Below, piece by piece: positions 24,755-32,734 of a stretch of 64,000 nucleotides of DNA. The notes below the pieces were generated by a model. It was not told where the DNA came from. It did no database searches and saw nothing but the letters and a program-made list of their open reading frames with translations. A program made the translations under genes and the position numbers. Positions within the stretch are counted from its first letter, which is position 1. Every line of letters starts with the position of its first letter. Source of the stretch: JBBDXA01 sp040902585 (GTDB lineage: Bacteria; Planctomycetota; Phycisphaerae; Phycisphaerales; Phycisphaeraceae); NCBI GenBank assembly GCA_040902585.1, contig JBBDXA010000229.1, forward strand, positions 1 through 64,000, given 5' to 3'.

Positions 24755-25093
24755 ATGAAATGCACATGCGAACAATACGGGCAGATTGCCATCGTCACGA
24801 TCAAGGGTGAGGTGACGATCGATCACGTCGATCAGTTTCAGAATGTGATTGAGCAGCACGTGGGCAGGCAGGCGCGTGATTTTGTGGTTGACATGAGCGC
24901 GGTGGAGTTTGTGGACTCGGCGGGGCTGGAAGCGATGATTGGTCTTCAGGATCGCTGTTCGGATGTGCTGGGGCAGGTGCGTCTGGTGGGGGTTGGGCGG
25001 AATGTGGAGGAGATCCTGCGGATCACCAGGCTGGGGCCGCGATTCGACAAACATGAATCGGTGGATCTGGCGATCAAGAGTCTGCAAGTGTAA
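24755..25093 (+). CDS. STAS-domain anti-sigma factor antagonist
   Basis: The 112-residue protein is a complete STAS domain (IAIVTIKGEVTIDHVDQFQN) with the phosphorylatable serine in VEFVDSAGLEAM. Such proteins bind anti-sigma kinases in partner-switching modules. No RsbW-type kinase is encoded nearby, so the partner is elsewhere in the genome or the domain has another role. It is flanked on both sides by heptad/octad arrays. Confidence 0.88.
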   Translation: MKCTCEQYGQIAIVTIKGEVTIDHVDQFQNVIEQHVGRQARDFVVDMSAVEFVDSAGLEAMIGLQDRCSDVLGQVRLVGVGRNVEEILRITRLGPRFDKHESVDLAIKSLQV

Positions 25094-25094
25094 G

Positions 25095-25187
25095 GAGCTT
25101 TGAGCTACGAGCTTTGAGCCTTGAGCCAGAAGCGCGGAATGATGAAGTCTGACTCAAAGCTCATAGCTCACAGCTCATAGCTCTAAG
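25095..25187. repeat. Inverted heptad array, GAGCTTT type
   Basis: Five exact-length heptads (GAGCTTT, GAGCTAC, GAGCTTT, GAGCCTT, GAGCCAG) at 25095-25129 are mirrored by five (CTCAAAG, CTCATAG, CTCACAG, CTCATAG, CTCTAAG) at 25153-25187. The array fills almost the whole STAS-gspE spacer. Confidence 0.9.
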
Positions 25188-25200
25188 AAAGCTGATAACC

Positions 25201-26958
25201 ATGCAAACCAGGGACATCAATCAGGGAAAAGCGGTATCGCCGGTGGTCAAGCCGCTGCGGGTGGGCGATCGTCTTTTGGAGGCGGGGATCATCACGCGGG
25301 CGCAGCTGGACCAGGCGTTGGAGAAGCAGAAGCAGCTTGGGAATCAGAAGCTGCTGGGCGAGGTGGTGGTGGAGCTGAAGTTTGCGACGCAGGAGCAGGT
25401 GCATGAGACGTTGGCGAAGGCATCGAATGTGCCTTATGTCGCGTTGCATTCGAGGCTGGTGGACCCGGCGGTGATGGAGATGATCCCGTGCGAGTTCATG
25501 GAGGAGCACGAAGTGATGCCGCTGTTCTGCGTGAACGGGAAGCTGACGGTAGCGGTGGTGGAGTTGTCGAACGTGTTCCTGTTTGAAGAGATTCAGAAGA
25601 TCACGAACAAGCCGGTGCAGATCGTGGCGACGACGTCGCGTGATTTCCGTGCGACGTTCGTGGCGATGCTTCCCAATGAAGGGCAGACTTTCGTCATTGA
25701 CGACCTGGTCGGCGATATCCAGGAAGACACGTTGACTGTTGTCGAGCAATCGATGGCGGACCTGGCGCTGGCGAGCAACGGAACCGATGCGGATGCCTCG
25801 CCGGTGATTCGGCTGGTGAATTACATCATCTACTGCGCGGTGCAGGAGAAGGCGAGCGATATTCATGTGGAGCCTTCGGACAAGCAACTGCGGATCCGCT
25901 ACCGGGTGGACGGCAATCTGTTCGAGAAGATGCAGCCGCCGTATCAGATGACGCCCGCGGTGGTCAGCCGCATCAAGATCATGGCGTCGATGGATATCAG
26001 CGAGCGGCGCATTCCGCAGGACGGCGCGATCACGGTCATCGTCAACAAGCGGCCGATCGATATTCGCGTCTCGACCATGCCCGGCAAGTTCGGCGAGAAG
26101 GTCGTCATGCGCGTGATCGACAATCGGGGCACGCAGGTCACGCTCGAGCAACTGGGTTTCAGCTTCGAGATGCTCGAGAAGTGGCGCTCGATCGTGCAGT
26201 CGCCCAACGGCATCGTGCTGGTGACCGGCCCGACCGGCAGCGGCAAGTCCACGACGCTCTACGCGACGCTGAGTGAGCTGGTGGATGAAACGGTCAATAT
26301 CTCGACGGTCGAAGACCCGGTGGAGTATCAGCTTGCGGGCGTGAACCAGTTTCAGACCAACGACAAGGCAGGTTTCACTTTTGCCGGCGCACTGCGTGCG
26401 CTGCTGCGGCAGGATCCGGATGTGATCATGGTCGGTGAAATCCGCGATCTGGAAACGGGTCGCATCGCCACGCAGGCGGCGCTGACGGGCCATCTGGTGG
26501 TTTCGACGCTGCATACGAATGATGCGCCCAGCGCGGTGACGCGGCTGTTCAACATCGGCGTGGAGCCGTACCTGGTCGCCGCGTCGCTCAAGGGTGTGCT
26601 CGCGCAGCGCCTGCTGCGGAAGACGTGTTCCAACTGCAAGGAGCCGGTGGAGATTCCCGCGAACCTTCGGCGGGCCCTGGAGCAAATCGATGGCGGCGCG
26701 GGGATGGACAAGGCGTTTCGCGGCGTGGGCTGCGCCAAGTGCCGCAAGACGGGTTACGCTGGCCGCATCGGTATCTACGAATTGTTTGCGCCCAACGATG
26801 AGCTGATGGAATCGGTCAGCCGCGGGGCGACGCTTCAGGAAATCCGTCGCCTGACGAAGGGTTCGGGCGCGTATACCTCACTGGCACAGGACGGGCTGGA
26901 GAAGGTTCGCGCGGGGATTACGACCGTGGAAGAGTTGTTCACCGCCGTGGCCGCCTGA
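25201..26958 (+). CDS. gspE: GspE/PilB-type assembly ATPase
   Basis: The 585-residue hexameric ATPase powers pilus or pseudopilus extension. The N-terminal GspE domain (about residues 20-165) begins with LRVGDRLLEAGIITRAQLDQ. The catalytic part has Walker A GPTGSGKSTTLYA (near residue 343), the Asp box STVEDPVEYQL, Walker B DPDVIMVGEIRD and the His box TGHLVVSTLHTND. A tetracysteine zinc element (CSNCKEP...CAKCRKTG) is typical of assembly ATPases rather than the retraction ATPase PilT. No PilT is in the window. Confidence 0.95.
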   Translation: MQTRDINQGKAVSPVVKPLRVGDRLLEAGIITRAQLDQALEKQKQLGNQKLLGEVVVELKFATQEQVHETLAKASNVPYVALHSRLVDPAVMEMIPCEFMEEHEVMPLFCVNGKLTVAVVELSNVFLFEEIQKITNKPVQIVATTSRDFRATFVAMLPNEGQTFVIDDLVGDIQEDTLTVVEQSMADLALASNGTDADASPVIRLVNYIIYCAVQEKASDIHVEPSDKQLRIRYRVDGNLFEKMQPPYQMTPAVVSRIKIMASMDISERRIPQDGAITVIVNKRPIDIRVSTMPGKFGEKVVMRVIDNRGTQVTLEQLGFSFEMLEKWRSIVQSPNGIVLVTGPTGSGKSTTLYATLSELVDETVNISTVEDPVEYQLAGVNQFQTNDKAGFTFAGALRALLRQDPDVIMVGEIRDLETGRIATQAALTGHLVVSTLHTNDAPSAVTRLFNIGVEPYLVAASLKGVLAQRLLRKTCSNCKEPVEIPANLRRALEQIDGGAGMDKAFRGVGCAKCRKTGYAGRIGIYELFAPNDELMESVSRGATLQEIRRLTKGSGAYTSLAQDGLEKVRAGITTVEELFTAVAA

Positions 26959-26983
26959 GGCCGCGCCGGAGCAGAGGTCAAAC

Positions 26984-28207
26984 ATGGGACGATATGCATA
27001 CGAAGCTCGTAACGGCAGCGGGGCGGCGTCCAGCGGCGTGGTGGCGGCCGGCACCGCCGAGGAAGCCAGCCGCACGCTGCGCGACCAGGGCCTGTTCATC
27101 ATCCGCATCGCCGAGGCCGACCAGGTCGCCGCCGAGCGCATGGGTGCCGCCGGAAGCGCGTCCAAACGTGTCAAGCGCCAGGATGTCATCAACTTCGCCC
27201 AGCAGCTTTCGGTCATGATCCAGACCGGCGTCTCCATCAGTGAGGCCCTGACGGTGATCGGGGATCAGGCACCCAATCCGGCGTTCGGTGTCGTTCTCGG
27301 CGACGTGGCCGAGCAGGTCGAGTCCGGCATCGAGCTCTCGGGAGCGATGAAGAAATATCCGAAGGTGTTCCCCACGATCATGGTCAGTCTCATCCGCGCC
27401 GCCGAGGCCAGCGGAACGCTCGGGCAGATGCTCGAGCGCATCAGCGACTACATGTCCAAGGAACTGCGCACCGCCAAACAGGTCAAGGGCGCGATGATCT
27501 ATCCCGCGTTCATGATCTTCCTGAGCCTGTCGGTGACGGTCTTCCTGCTGGTCTTCGTGCTGCCCAACTTCGCGGGCATTTACCAGGCCAAGGGGCAGGC
27601 CCTGCCCGCGCCGACGCAGTTTCTCATGAGCACCAGCACGCTCCTGGTCCAGCACTGGCCCTGGTTCCTGGGCGGCGCGATCACTCTTATTGCCGGCAGC
27701 GTGTTTTTCGCCCGCTCCAAGACCGGCGGCCGCACCTTCGACTGGCTCAAGCTCAACGCGCCGCTGTTCAAGCATCTGTTCACGCAGCTCTACGTGACCC
27801 GCTCCTGCCGCACGCTCGGCGCGATGGTCAACGCCGGCGTGCCGATGCTCGACGCCATCGACATCACCCGCCACGTCACCGCCAACTGCTATTACGAAGA
27901 GCTATGGAACAACGTGGACGACGGGCTCCAGCACGGCCGGCAGCTTTCCGACGCCATCAGCGAGTCGGATCTGATCCCCCGCAGCGTCGTGCAGATGATC
28001 CGCGCGGGTGAAAAATCGGGCCGCCTGGGGCAGGTCCTCAACCGCGTGGCCGAGTTCTCCGAGGATGAATTCGACCGGGCCGTCAAGCAGATGACGCAGT
28101 TCATCGAGCCGGCCATGATCGTCATCATGGGCAGCTTGATCGGCTTCGTCGCCATCTCCCTGCTACTGCCCATCTTCAGCGTCGGCAAGGTCGCCGCCAG
28201 CAACTGA
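26984..28207 (+). CDS. gspF: Type II secretion / type IV pilus inner-membrane platform protein
   Basis: This polytopic protein of 407 residues has two tandem T2SSF domains, starting at about residues 67 (INFAQQLSVMIQTGVSISEAL) and 270 (LYVTRSCRTLGAMVNAGVPML), and three membrane helices (about 170-195, 218-240 and 375-400). GspF/PilC transmits motion of the ATPase to the pilin base. It begins 25 bp after gspE. The N-terminal MGRYAYEARNGSG matches family members. Confidence 0.95.
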   Translation: MGRYAYEARNGSGAASSGVVAAGTAEEASRTLRDQGLFIIRIAEADQVAAERMGAAGSASKRVKRQDVINFAQQLSVMIQTGVSISEALTVIGDQAPNPAFGVVLGDVAEQVESGIELSGAMKKYPKVFPTIMVSLIRAAEASGTLGQMLERISDYMSKELRTAKQVKGAMIYPAFMIFLSLSVTVFLLVFVLPNFAGIYQAKGQALPAPTQFLMSTSTLLVQHWPWFLGGAITLIAGSVFFARSKTGGRTFDWLKLNAPLFKHLFTQLYVTRSCRTLGAMVNAGVPMLDAIDITRHVTANCYYEELWNNVDDGLQHGRQLSDAISESDLIPRSVVQMIRAGEKSGRLGQVLNRVAEFSEDEFDRAVKQMTQFIEPAMIVIMGSLIGFVAISLLLPIFSVGKVAASN

Positions 28208-28212
28208 GCGGC

Positions 28213-28240
28213 AAGGGCCAAGGGCGAAGGGCCAAGAGAA
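28213..28240. repeat. Heptad array, AAGGGCC type
   Basis: Four 7-bp units (AAGGGCC, AAGGGCG, AAGGGCC, AAGAGAA) start 5 bp after gspF. The same heptad recurs at 57774 and, inverted, inside the DUF1553 gene. Confidence 0.75.
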
Positions 28241-28276
28241 ACTCTTGCCATTTCCAGGAATTTGCCAGCCAAGGGC

Positions 28277-28322
28277 TTGACAAAGCCTCCGGGGCAATCG
28301 ATAATTTCTGTAGAGACAGAAA
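28277..28322 (+). promoter_or_regulatory. Promoter with overlapping palindromic operator for the GbsR/MarR gene
   Basis: TTGACA (28277-28282) and GATAAT (28300-28305) are 17 bp apart, a good sigma-70-type promoter. Overlapping the -10 and the expected start site is a perfect inverted repeat TTTCTGT-AGAG-ACAGAAA (28305-28322). A dimeric winged-helix regulator such as the product of the next gene could bind there and repress itself. Confidence 0.65.
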
Positions 28323-28365
28323 AGACTGAACGGATCGGTCGCTTCCGTCTCCATCGAGGTGCCCC

Positions 28366-28896
28366 ATGACGATTACGCCGGTTCAACAGAAATTCATCCT
28401 TCACTGGGGCGAGATGGGCACGCGCTGGGGCATCAACCGCACGGTCGCCCAGATTCACGCCTTGCTCTTTATCGCCCCGCGGCCGATGAACGCCGAGGAA
28501 GTCGCCGACACGCTCTCCGTCGCCCGCTCCAACGTCTCCACCAGCCTGAAGGAACTCCAGGGCTGGGGCATCGTGAAGATCGTCCATGTCATGGGCGATC
28601 GGCGGGATCATTTCGAGTCCATGCGCGATGTCTGGGAGATGTTCCAGATCGTCCTGACCGAGCGTAAACGCCGGGAAATCGACCCGACTCTGGCCCTGCT
28701 CCGTGAGTGCGTGGACGAAGCCCAGAAGGCCGGCCCCCAGGAGGAAACGACCCGCCACCGCCTCAGCGAGCTGCTCGGGTTCTTCGAGACGATGAGTTCG
28801 TGGTACGAACAGATTCGCCGGCTGCCCACCAGCGCCCTGTTCAAGTTCGTGAAGCTCGGCGGCAAGGTGAAAAAGTGGCTGGGCCTCGCCGGTTGA
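28366..28896 (+). CDS. GbsR/MarR-family transcriptional regulator
   Basis: The 176-residue protein contains a winged helix-turn-helix (MNAEEVADTLSVARSNVSTSLKEL, then GIVKIVHVMGDRRDHFE) with the GbsR-type N-terminus (FILHWGEMGTRWGINRTVAQIHALL). GbsR-like repressors respond to small ligands such as choline or to osmotic and membrane signals. The membrane/lipid-type operon that follows by 88 bp may be its target. The promoter at 28277-28305 contains a palindrome suited to autoregulation. Confidence 0.88.
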   Translation: MTITPVQQKFILHWGEMGTRWGINRTVAQIHALLFIAPRPMNAEEVADTLSVARSNVSTSLKELQGWGIVKIVHVMGDRRDHFESMRDVWEMFQIVLTERKRREIDPTLALLRECVDEAQKAGPQEETTRHRLSELLGFFETMSSWYEQIRRLPTSALFKFVKLGGKVKKWLGLAG

Positions 28897-28920
28897 ACGA
28901 CCGCGACGGAGCCCGACTGT

Positions 28921-28962
28921 AAGTCTCAAATCTCAAGTCTTAGATTTCAAGTCCCAACTCCC
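28921..28962. repeat. Heptad array, AAGTCTC type
   Basis: Six 7-bp units (AAGTCTC, AAATCTC, AAGTCTT and variants) end 22 bp before the next start. Confidence 0.75.
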
Positions 28963-28984
28963 GCTTCCGCCCCAAGGGCACGCC

Positions 28985-30352
28985 ATGAAACCTTTCCCGC
29001 TCCAACCCGAAACCACCCAGGCGAATCGTCAGCGGTTTTTTATTTGGGATGGCAGTTCTGTTCATTCAGAAATAACAAACGAGTCTGCAACCGTCGATGC
29101 CTGCGGCTGGCTGGCGTTCGATGACCAGTGCCCCCTGTGTACGCGATGGGCAGGCCGCCTCGAAAGGATACTCGCGCGACGCCGCATCATGCTCGTTCCG
29201 CTGCGCACGCCCTGGGTCCGGCAGCGCCTCGGCCTGACCGAAGGCCGGCGGCCCGACCGCATCTGGCTGCTCCTGCCCGGCGGCGAAGAGCTCGGCGGCG
29301 CGGATGCCATCATCGAACTCGCACGGCGCATCGGCTGGGCCCGCCCCTTCGCCTTCATCGCGGGCTTACCGGGCATCAGGCATCTGCTTCACGCCGGCTA
29401 CAACTTCATCGCCCGTCGTCGCACCTGCATCGGCGACACCTGCACACGACCCGCGACTGTTCAGAATGCAAAGCGCTCATCCGTCGCTCAGGCCATCGAC
29501 CTCCTTCCGCTCGTCATTCTTCCCGCGTTCGCCATCGCGCTTGCGCCTTCGCTTCCCGCCTTCCTCTTCATGTGGGCGCTCGCCGCAGGCATCTTCACAG
29601 GCTTCAAGTGGCTCACCTTCCGCCGCGCCGCAGCGCAGATGCGCGACCTCAGCTTCGCGCGTACCTTCACCTATCTCCTCGCCTGGCCCGGCATGGAGGC
29701 GAAGCGGTTCCTCGATGAGTCGCGCACCGTCGAGGAGCCGCGCTGCGCCGAGTGGTTGTTCGCCGGCGCGAAGACCTGCCTCGGCATCGCCCTGATCTGG
29801 GGCCTCACGCCGCGCCTGTTCGTCGCCGCGCCACTGCTCGCGGGCTGGACGCTCATGGTCGGCCTCATCTTCCTCCTGCACTTTGGCCTGTTCCACTTTC
29901 TCTCCGTCCTCTGGCGCACCGCGGGTATCGACGCCCAGCCCATGATGCGCAACCCGCTTCGCGCAACCAGCCTCGCCGACTTCTGGGGCCGCCGCTGGAA
30001 CCGCGACTTCAACGTGCTCGCCCGTGATCTCGTGGTCAAGCCTCTGCATCGCCGCATCGGCGCGGGCCGCGCCATGCTGCTCGTCTTCCTGTTTTCAGGC
30101 CTGATTCATGACCTTGTCATCTCGCTGCCTTCGGGCGCGGGCTTCGGGCTGCCCACCGCGTTCTTCCTGCTTCAGGCGTGCGGCCTCACCTTCGAGCGAT
30201 CGCGCACAGGCCGCGCTCTCGGTCTGGGCAACGGGCTTTGCGGCTGGGTGTTCACGTTCACTCTCACTGCGCTGCCCGCAATCGCTCTGTTTCACCCGTG
30301 GTTCGTCAGTCGCATCATCCTGCCCTTCGCGCAGGCCATCGGGGCCGCGTAA
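28985..30352 (+). CDS. Fusion of DCC/DUF393 thiol-disulfide domain with a wax-synthase/MBOAT-like membrane domain
   Basis: Residues about 40-145 form a DCC (DUF393) domain, thioredoxin-like, with the CxxC in FDDQCPLCTRW and the later RRRTCIGDTC. Residues about 165-455 have seven or eight membrane helices with NPLRATSLADFWGRRWNRDF and the histidine in FSGLIHDLVIS. This combination is typical of the wax synthase / membrane-bound O-acyltransferase domain, in which that His is catalytic. A lipid O-acyltransferase activity is therefore likely, with an unknown acceptor. It heads a compact same-strand cluster reaching 33,468. Confidence 0.75.
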   Translation: MKPFPLQPETTQANRQRFFIWDGSSVHSEITNESATVDACGWLAFDDQCPLCTRWAGRLERILARRRIMLVPLRTPWVRQRLGLTEGRRPDRIWLLLPGGEELGGADAIIELARRIGWARPFAFIAGLPGIRHLLHAGYNFIARRRTCIGDTCTRPATVQNAKRSSVAQAIDLLPLVILPAFAIALAPSLPAFLFMWALAAGIFTGFKWLTFRRAAAQMRDLSFARTFTYLLAWPGMEAKRFLDESRTVEEPRCAEWLFAGAKTCLGIALIWGLTPRLFVAAPLLAGWTLMVGLIFLLHFGLFHFLSVLWRTAGIDAQPMMRNPLRATSLADFWGRRWNRDFNVLARDLVVKPLHRRIGAGRAMLLVFLFSGLIHDLVISLPSGAGFGLPTAFFLLQACGLTFERSRTGRALGLGNGLCGWVFTFTLTALPAIALFHPWFVSRIILPFAQAIGAA

Positions 30353-30364
30353 CAGGAGGTCATC

Positions 30365-30781
30365 ATGAACACGCTCACCATCCTCATCCTGATCGCCGGC
30401 CTGCTTCACTTCGGTGTCCTCATCGCCAGCGCTCTGGTCCCGCAGGTGCTCGACTGGCGCAGCGAACTGGCGCGCGTCAGCCCGCTCACCCGCCAGCTCG
30501 TCTGGACCCACGGCCTCTTCATCGTCCTGACCATCATTGCCTTCGGCATCCTGTCCATCGTCAACGCTTCGACTCTCGCATCCGGCGACTTTCTCGCGCG
30601 CTCACTGTGCGGCTTCATCGCCATTTTCTGGGGCGCGCGACTCGCCTTGCAGTACACCTGGTTCGATGCTCGCCCGTACCTGACCACGCCCGTGCTTCGC
30701 CTCGGCTATCACGGTCTGACTTTTGTCTTCGCTTACTTCTCCGCGGTCTACGGCTGGGCGGCCCTTCGCCCCGCGATCTGA
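30365..30781 (+). CDS. Four-helix membrane protein, paralogue A
   Basis: The 138-residue protein has four hydrophobic segments. The arrangement WTHGLFIVLTIIAFGILS, then IFWGARLALQYTWFD, then LTFVFAYFSAVYG recurs in the protein at 31,655-32,074, so the two are paralogues. The function is unknown to me. It lies 12 bp after the acyltransferase fusion and 13 bp before the first DUF2071 gene, with AGGAGG before its start. Confidence 0.72.
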   Translation: MNTLTILILIAGLLHFGVLIASALVPQVLDWRSELARVSPLTRQLVWTHGLFIVLTIIAFGILSIVNASTLASGDFLARSLCGFIAIFWGARLALQYTWFDARPYLTTPVLRLGYHGLTFVFAYFSAVYGWAALRPAI

Positions 30782-30794
30782 GAGGAGGTTCGCC

Positions 30795-31655
30795 ATGACG
30801 CACACTCTGATTCAACCATCTCCCGTTATCGTTCGCCGCACCGGTGCGCTCAGTGATGCCGCTCGGGCGATGCTCGAATCGACCGAAGGCGGGCCGACGT
30901 TTATCAGCGACTGGCACCGCGCCTTGATCGTGCATTATGAAGTCGAGCCCGAGGCCCTTGGGCCACTCGTGCCTTTCGCACTGGACCTGCGCGGCGGCAG
31001 GGCGTACGTCAGTCTCGTCATGTTCACCCTTCGCCGCATGCGACCGCGCATCGGCGGGAAGATCACCGAATGGCTGAGCTGCCCCTTTGCAAACCAGCGG
31101 TTCCTCAACGTGCGAACCTATGTCACGCATGACGGCGAGCCGGGCATCTTCTTTCTCGGCGAATGGTTGTCGAGTCGGCTCAGCGCGTTCATCGGGCCGC
31201 GCACTTTCGGGTTGCCGTGCAAAGTCGGCCGACTCGAACTGAGACACGATATCGAAGCCGGTGATCTTCATGGTCATGTGTCCGGAGTCGATCGCAGGAC
31301 GAAACGTGAAGATCACCTGCGCTATCAGGCGGCGATTGAGCCGGCCGCGCGATGTGAAGTCAGCGGCGAGGATTCACTCGCGGAGTTTCTGCTGGAGCGT
31401 TACGCCGCCTTCACCGAGCGCGGCGGCGTTCGCAGGCGGTTCCGCATCTGGCACGAACCCTGGCCCATGACGCCGGTGAATGTCACCGTCGATGATGACA
31501 GCCTGCTCGCGCAGACCGGCCCCTGGCTTGACGCGGCTCAGCTTGTCGGTGCCCACTACTCGCCGGGCGTTTCCGATGTCTGGTTCGGCAAACCCCTGTG
31601 CATCAACGGCGCCCACTGCGGCCGGTCCATCCTGCCCGCGCGAAAGGAGCCGTGA
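30795..31655 (+). CDS. DUF2071 (YqjF-like) protein, first copy
   Basis: The 286-residue protein resembles DUF2071, a family with an acetoacetate-decarboxylase-like fold. Family-like elements are HYEVEPEALGPLVPFALDLRGGRAYVSLVMF, FLNVRTYV, GIFFLGEWLSSRLS and the C-terminal HYSPGVSDVWFGKP. The enzymatic role is unknown. The ATG at 30795 has AGGAGG five bases upstream. It overlaps the next gene in TGATG at 31653-31657, showing one operon. Confidence 0.8.
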   Translation: MTHTLIQPSPVIVRRTGALSDAARAMLESTEGGPTFISDWHRALIVHYEVEPEALGPLVPFALDLRGGRAYVSLVMFTLRRMRPRIGGKITEWLSCPFANQRFLNVRTYVTHDGEPGIFFLGEWLSSRLSAFIGPRTFGLPCKVGRLELRHDIEAGDLHGHVSGVDRRTKREDHLRYQAAIEPAARCEVSGEDSLAEFLLERYAAFTERGGVRRRFRIWHEPWPMTPVNVTVDDDSLLAQTGPWLDAAQLVGAHYSPGVSDVWFGKPLCINGAHCGRSILPARKEP

Positions 31656-32074
31656 TGAACCTGCTTCTTCATCTTCGTATCGTCGGCGTGCTGCTGCTCG
31701 TGCTGCTGGCGATGAACGTCGTCGTCTGGAAACGCTACGGCTGGAAGGCGGAGATTCAGCGACTGGAACTGCTCACGCGTCAGGTCTTCATCGTTCACAG
31801 CTTCTTCATCATGCTGACCATCGCGTGGTTCGCCGCGATCTCGCTGTTTTATGGCGAAGCGCTGCTCGCGCCGGGGCCGCTCGCGCAAGTCGTGCTCGCC
31901 GGCCTCGTTGTTTTCTGGGGCAGCCGGCTGATCATTCAGTGGTTCGTGTATGACTCGCGCCTGTGGCGCGGCAGGCGAATGGAGACGTTCATTCACATCG
32001 CCTTCAGCCTGATGTGGGCGTACTTCACGCTTGTGTACGGCGCGGCTCTGGCGCAGCAGTTCGCGAGCGTGTGA
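31655..32074 (+). CDS. Four-helix membrane protein, paralogue B
   Basis: The 139-residue protein shares layout and motifs with the product at 30365: RQVFIVHSFFIMLTIAWFAA, VVFWGSRLIIQWFVYDSR and FSLMWAYFTLVYGAAL. Four membrane helices are predicted by eye. It is translationally coupled to the DUF2071 gene before it. Having two DUF2071 genes and two of these membrane proteins in one operon suggests a duplicated functional pair. Confidence 0.72.
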   Translation: MNLLLHLRIVGVLLLVLLAMNVVVWKRYGWKAEIQRLELLTRQVFIVHSFFIMLTIAWFAAISLFYGEALLAPGPLAQVVLAGLVVFWGSRLIIQWFVYDSRLWRGRRMETFIHIAFSLMWAYFTLVYGAALAQQFASV

Positions 32075-32088
32075 GAAGCAATGAAATG

Positions 32089-32163
32089 GAGCACCGTCCC
32101 GGCAGGGCGGTGCTTGAAGGCGGCGTGGGCGCAGGCAGGCACCACCCTGCCGGGATGGTGCTC
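32089..32163. repeat. Paired-hairpin repeat, copy 3
   Basis: Unit 32089-32114 (arms GCACCGTCCC / GGGCGGTGC) and inverted unit 32138-32163 are separated by 23 bp, the shortest spacer of the family. The element lies inside an operon, between two co-directional genes. Confidence 0.85.
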
Positions 32164-32191
32164 CAACCTTCTGTTGAAACGAGGAACTGCC

Positions 32192-32734
32192 ATGAACCCG
32201 GCCGCGAGCGACGCACCTGAGTATCCCATCAGACCGCTTGCGCCGATCAAGCGCGGCGCGCTCATCGCGCTCGCCTTCGCCGGTTCGACGATGTATGCCC
32301 TGTTCTACGGGTGGCTGTTTCCCGCTGTGCTCTATCATCGAGCTGCGGTGGTCGGGATCGCGGCCGGTTCGTCTTGGCTGATCTTCGGCTGCGTGCTCCT
32401 GGGCGTATCGGGCCGCCTGCCTTCGGAGTCGCCCGGCTCGCGCGTGCTCAACTGGATGGATGCCAGCCTCATCGCGATCGCTTGGGGCATGGGCGTGAAA
32501 ATGATGGGCCTGATGCTCAACGTGTATCTCCTTGCCGTCGATTCCGTTCTGTTTCACGCGGCAGTACAGATCATGACGCTGCTTGCCGCGGATGTCCTGA
32601 TGGGAATCGTGTTCGTGCATCGAGCGCGCGAGCTTGGCGTCTCGCTGGGCCGGGGCATCACGCTCTGGCTGATGGCGTTGAACCTGCCGTTCGCGCTGAT
32701 TCTCACCTTCCTGCTGATGATCGGAGGCGTGTGA
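32192..32734 (+). CDS. Polytopic membrane protein of the DUF2071 operon
   Basis: The 180-residue protein has about five hydrophobic segments, for example LIALAFAGSTMYALFYGWLF, GSSWLIFGCVLLGV and LNLPFALILTFLLMIGG. I do not recognise the family. The ATG at 32192 has a GAGGAA sequence upstream; in-frame codons further upstream lie in the hairpin repeat. Its stop overlaps the start of the second DUF2071 gene in TGATG. Confidence 0.7.
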   Translation: MNPAASDAPEYPIRPLAPIKRGALIALAFAGSTMYALFYGWLFPAVLYHRAAVVGIAAGSSWLIFGCVLLGVSGRLPSESPGSRVLNWMDASLIAIAWGMGVKMMGLMLNVYLLAVDSVLFHAAVQIMTLLAADVLMGIVFVHRARELGVSLGRGITLWLMALNLPFALILTFLLMIGGV

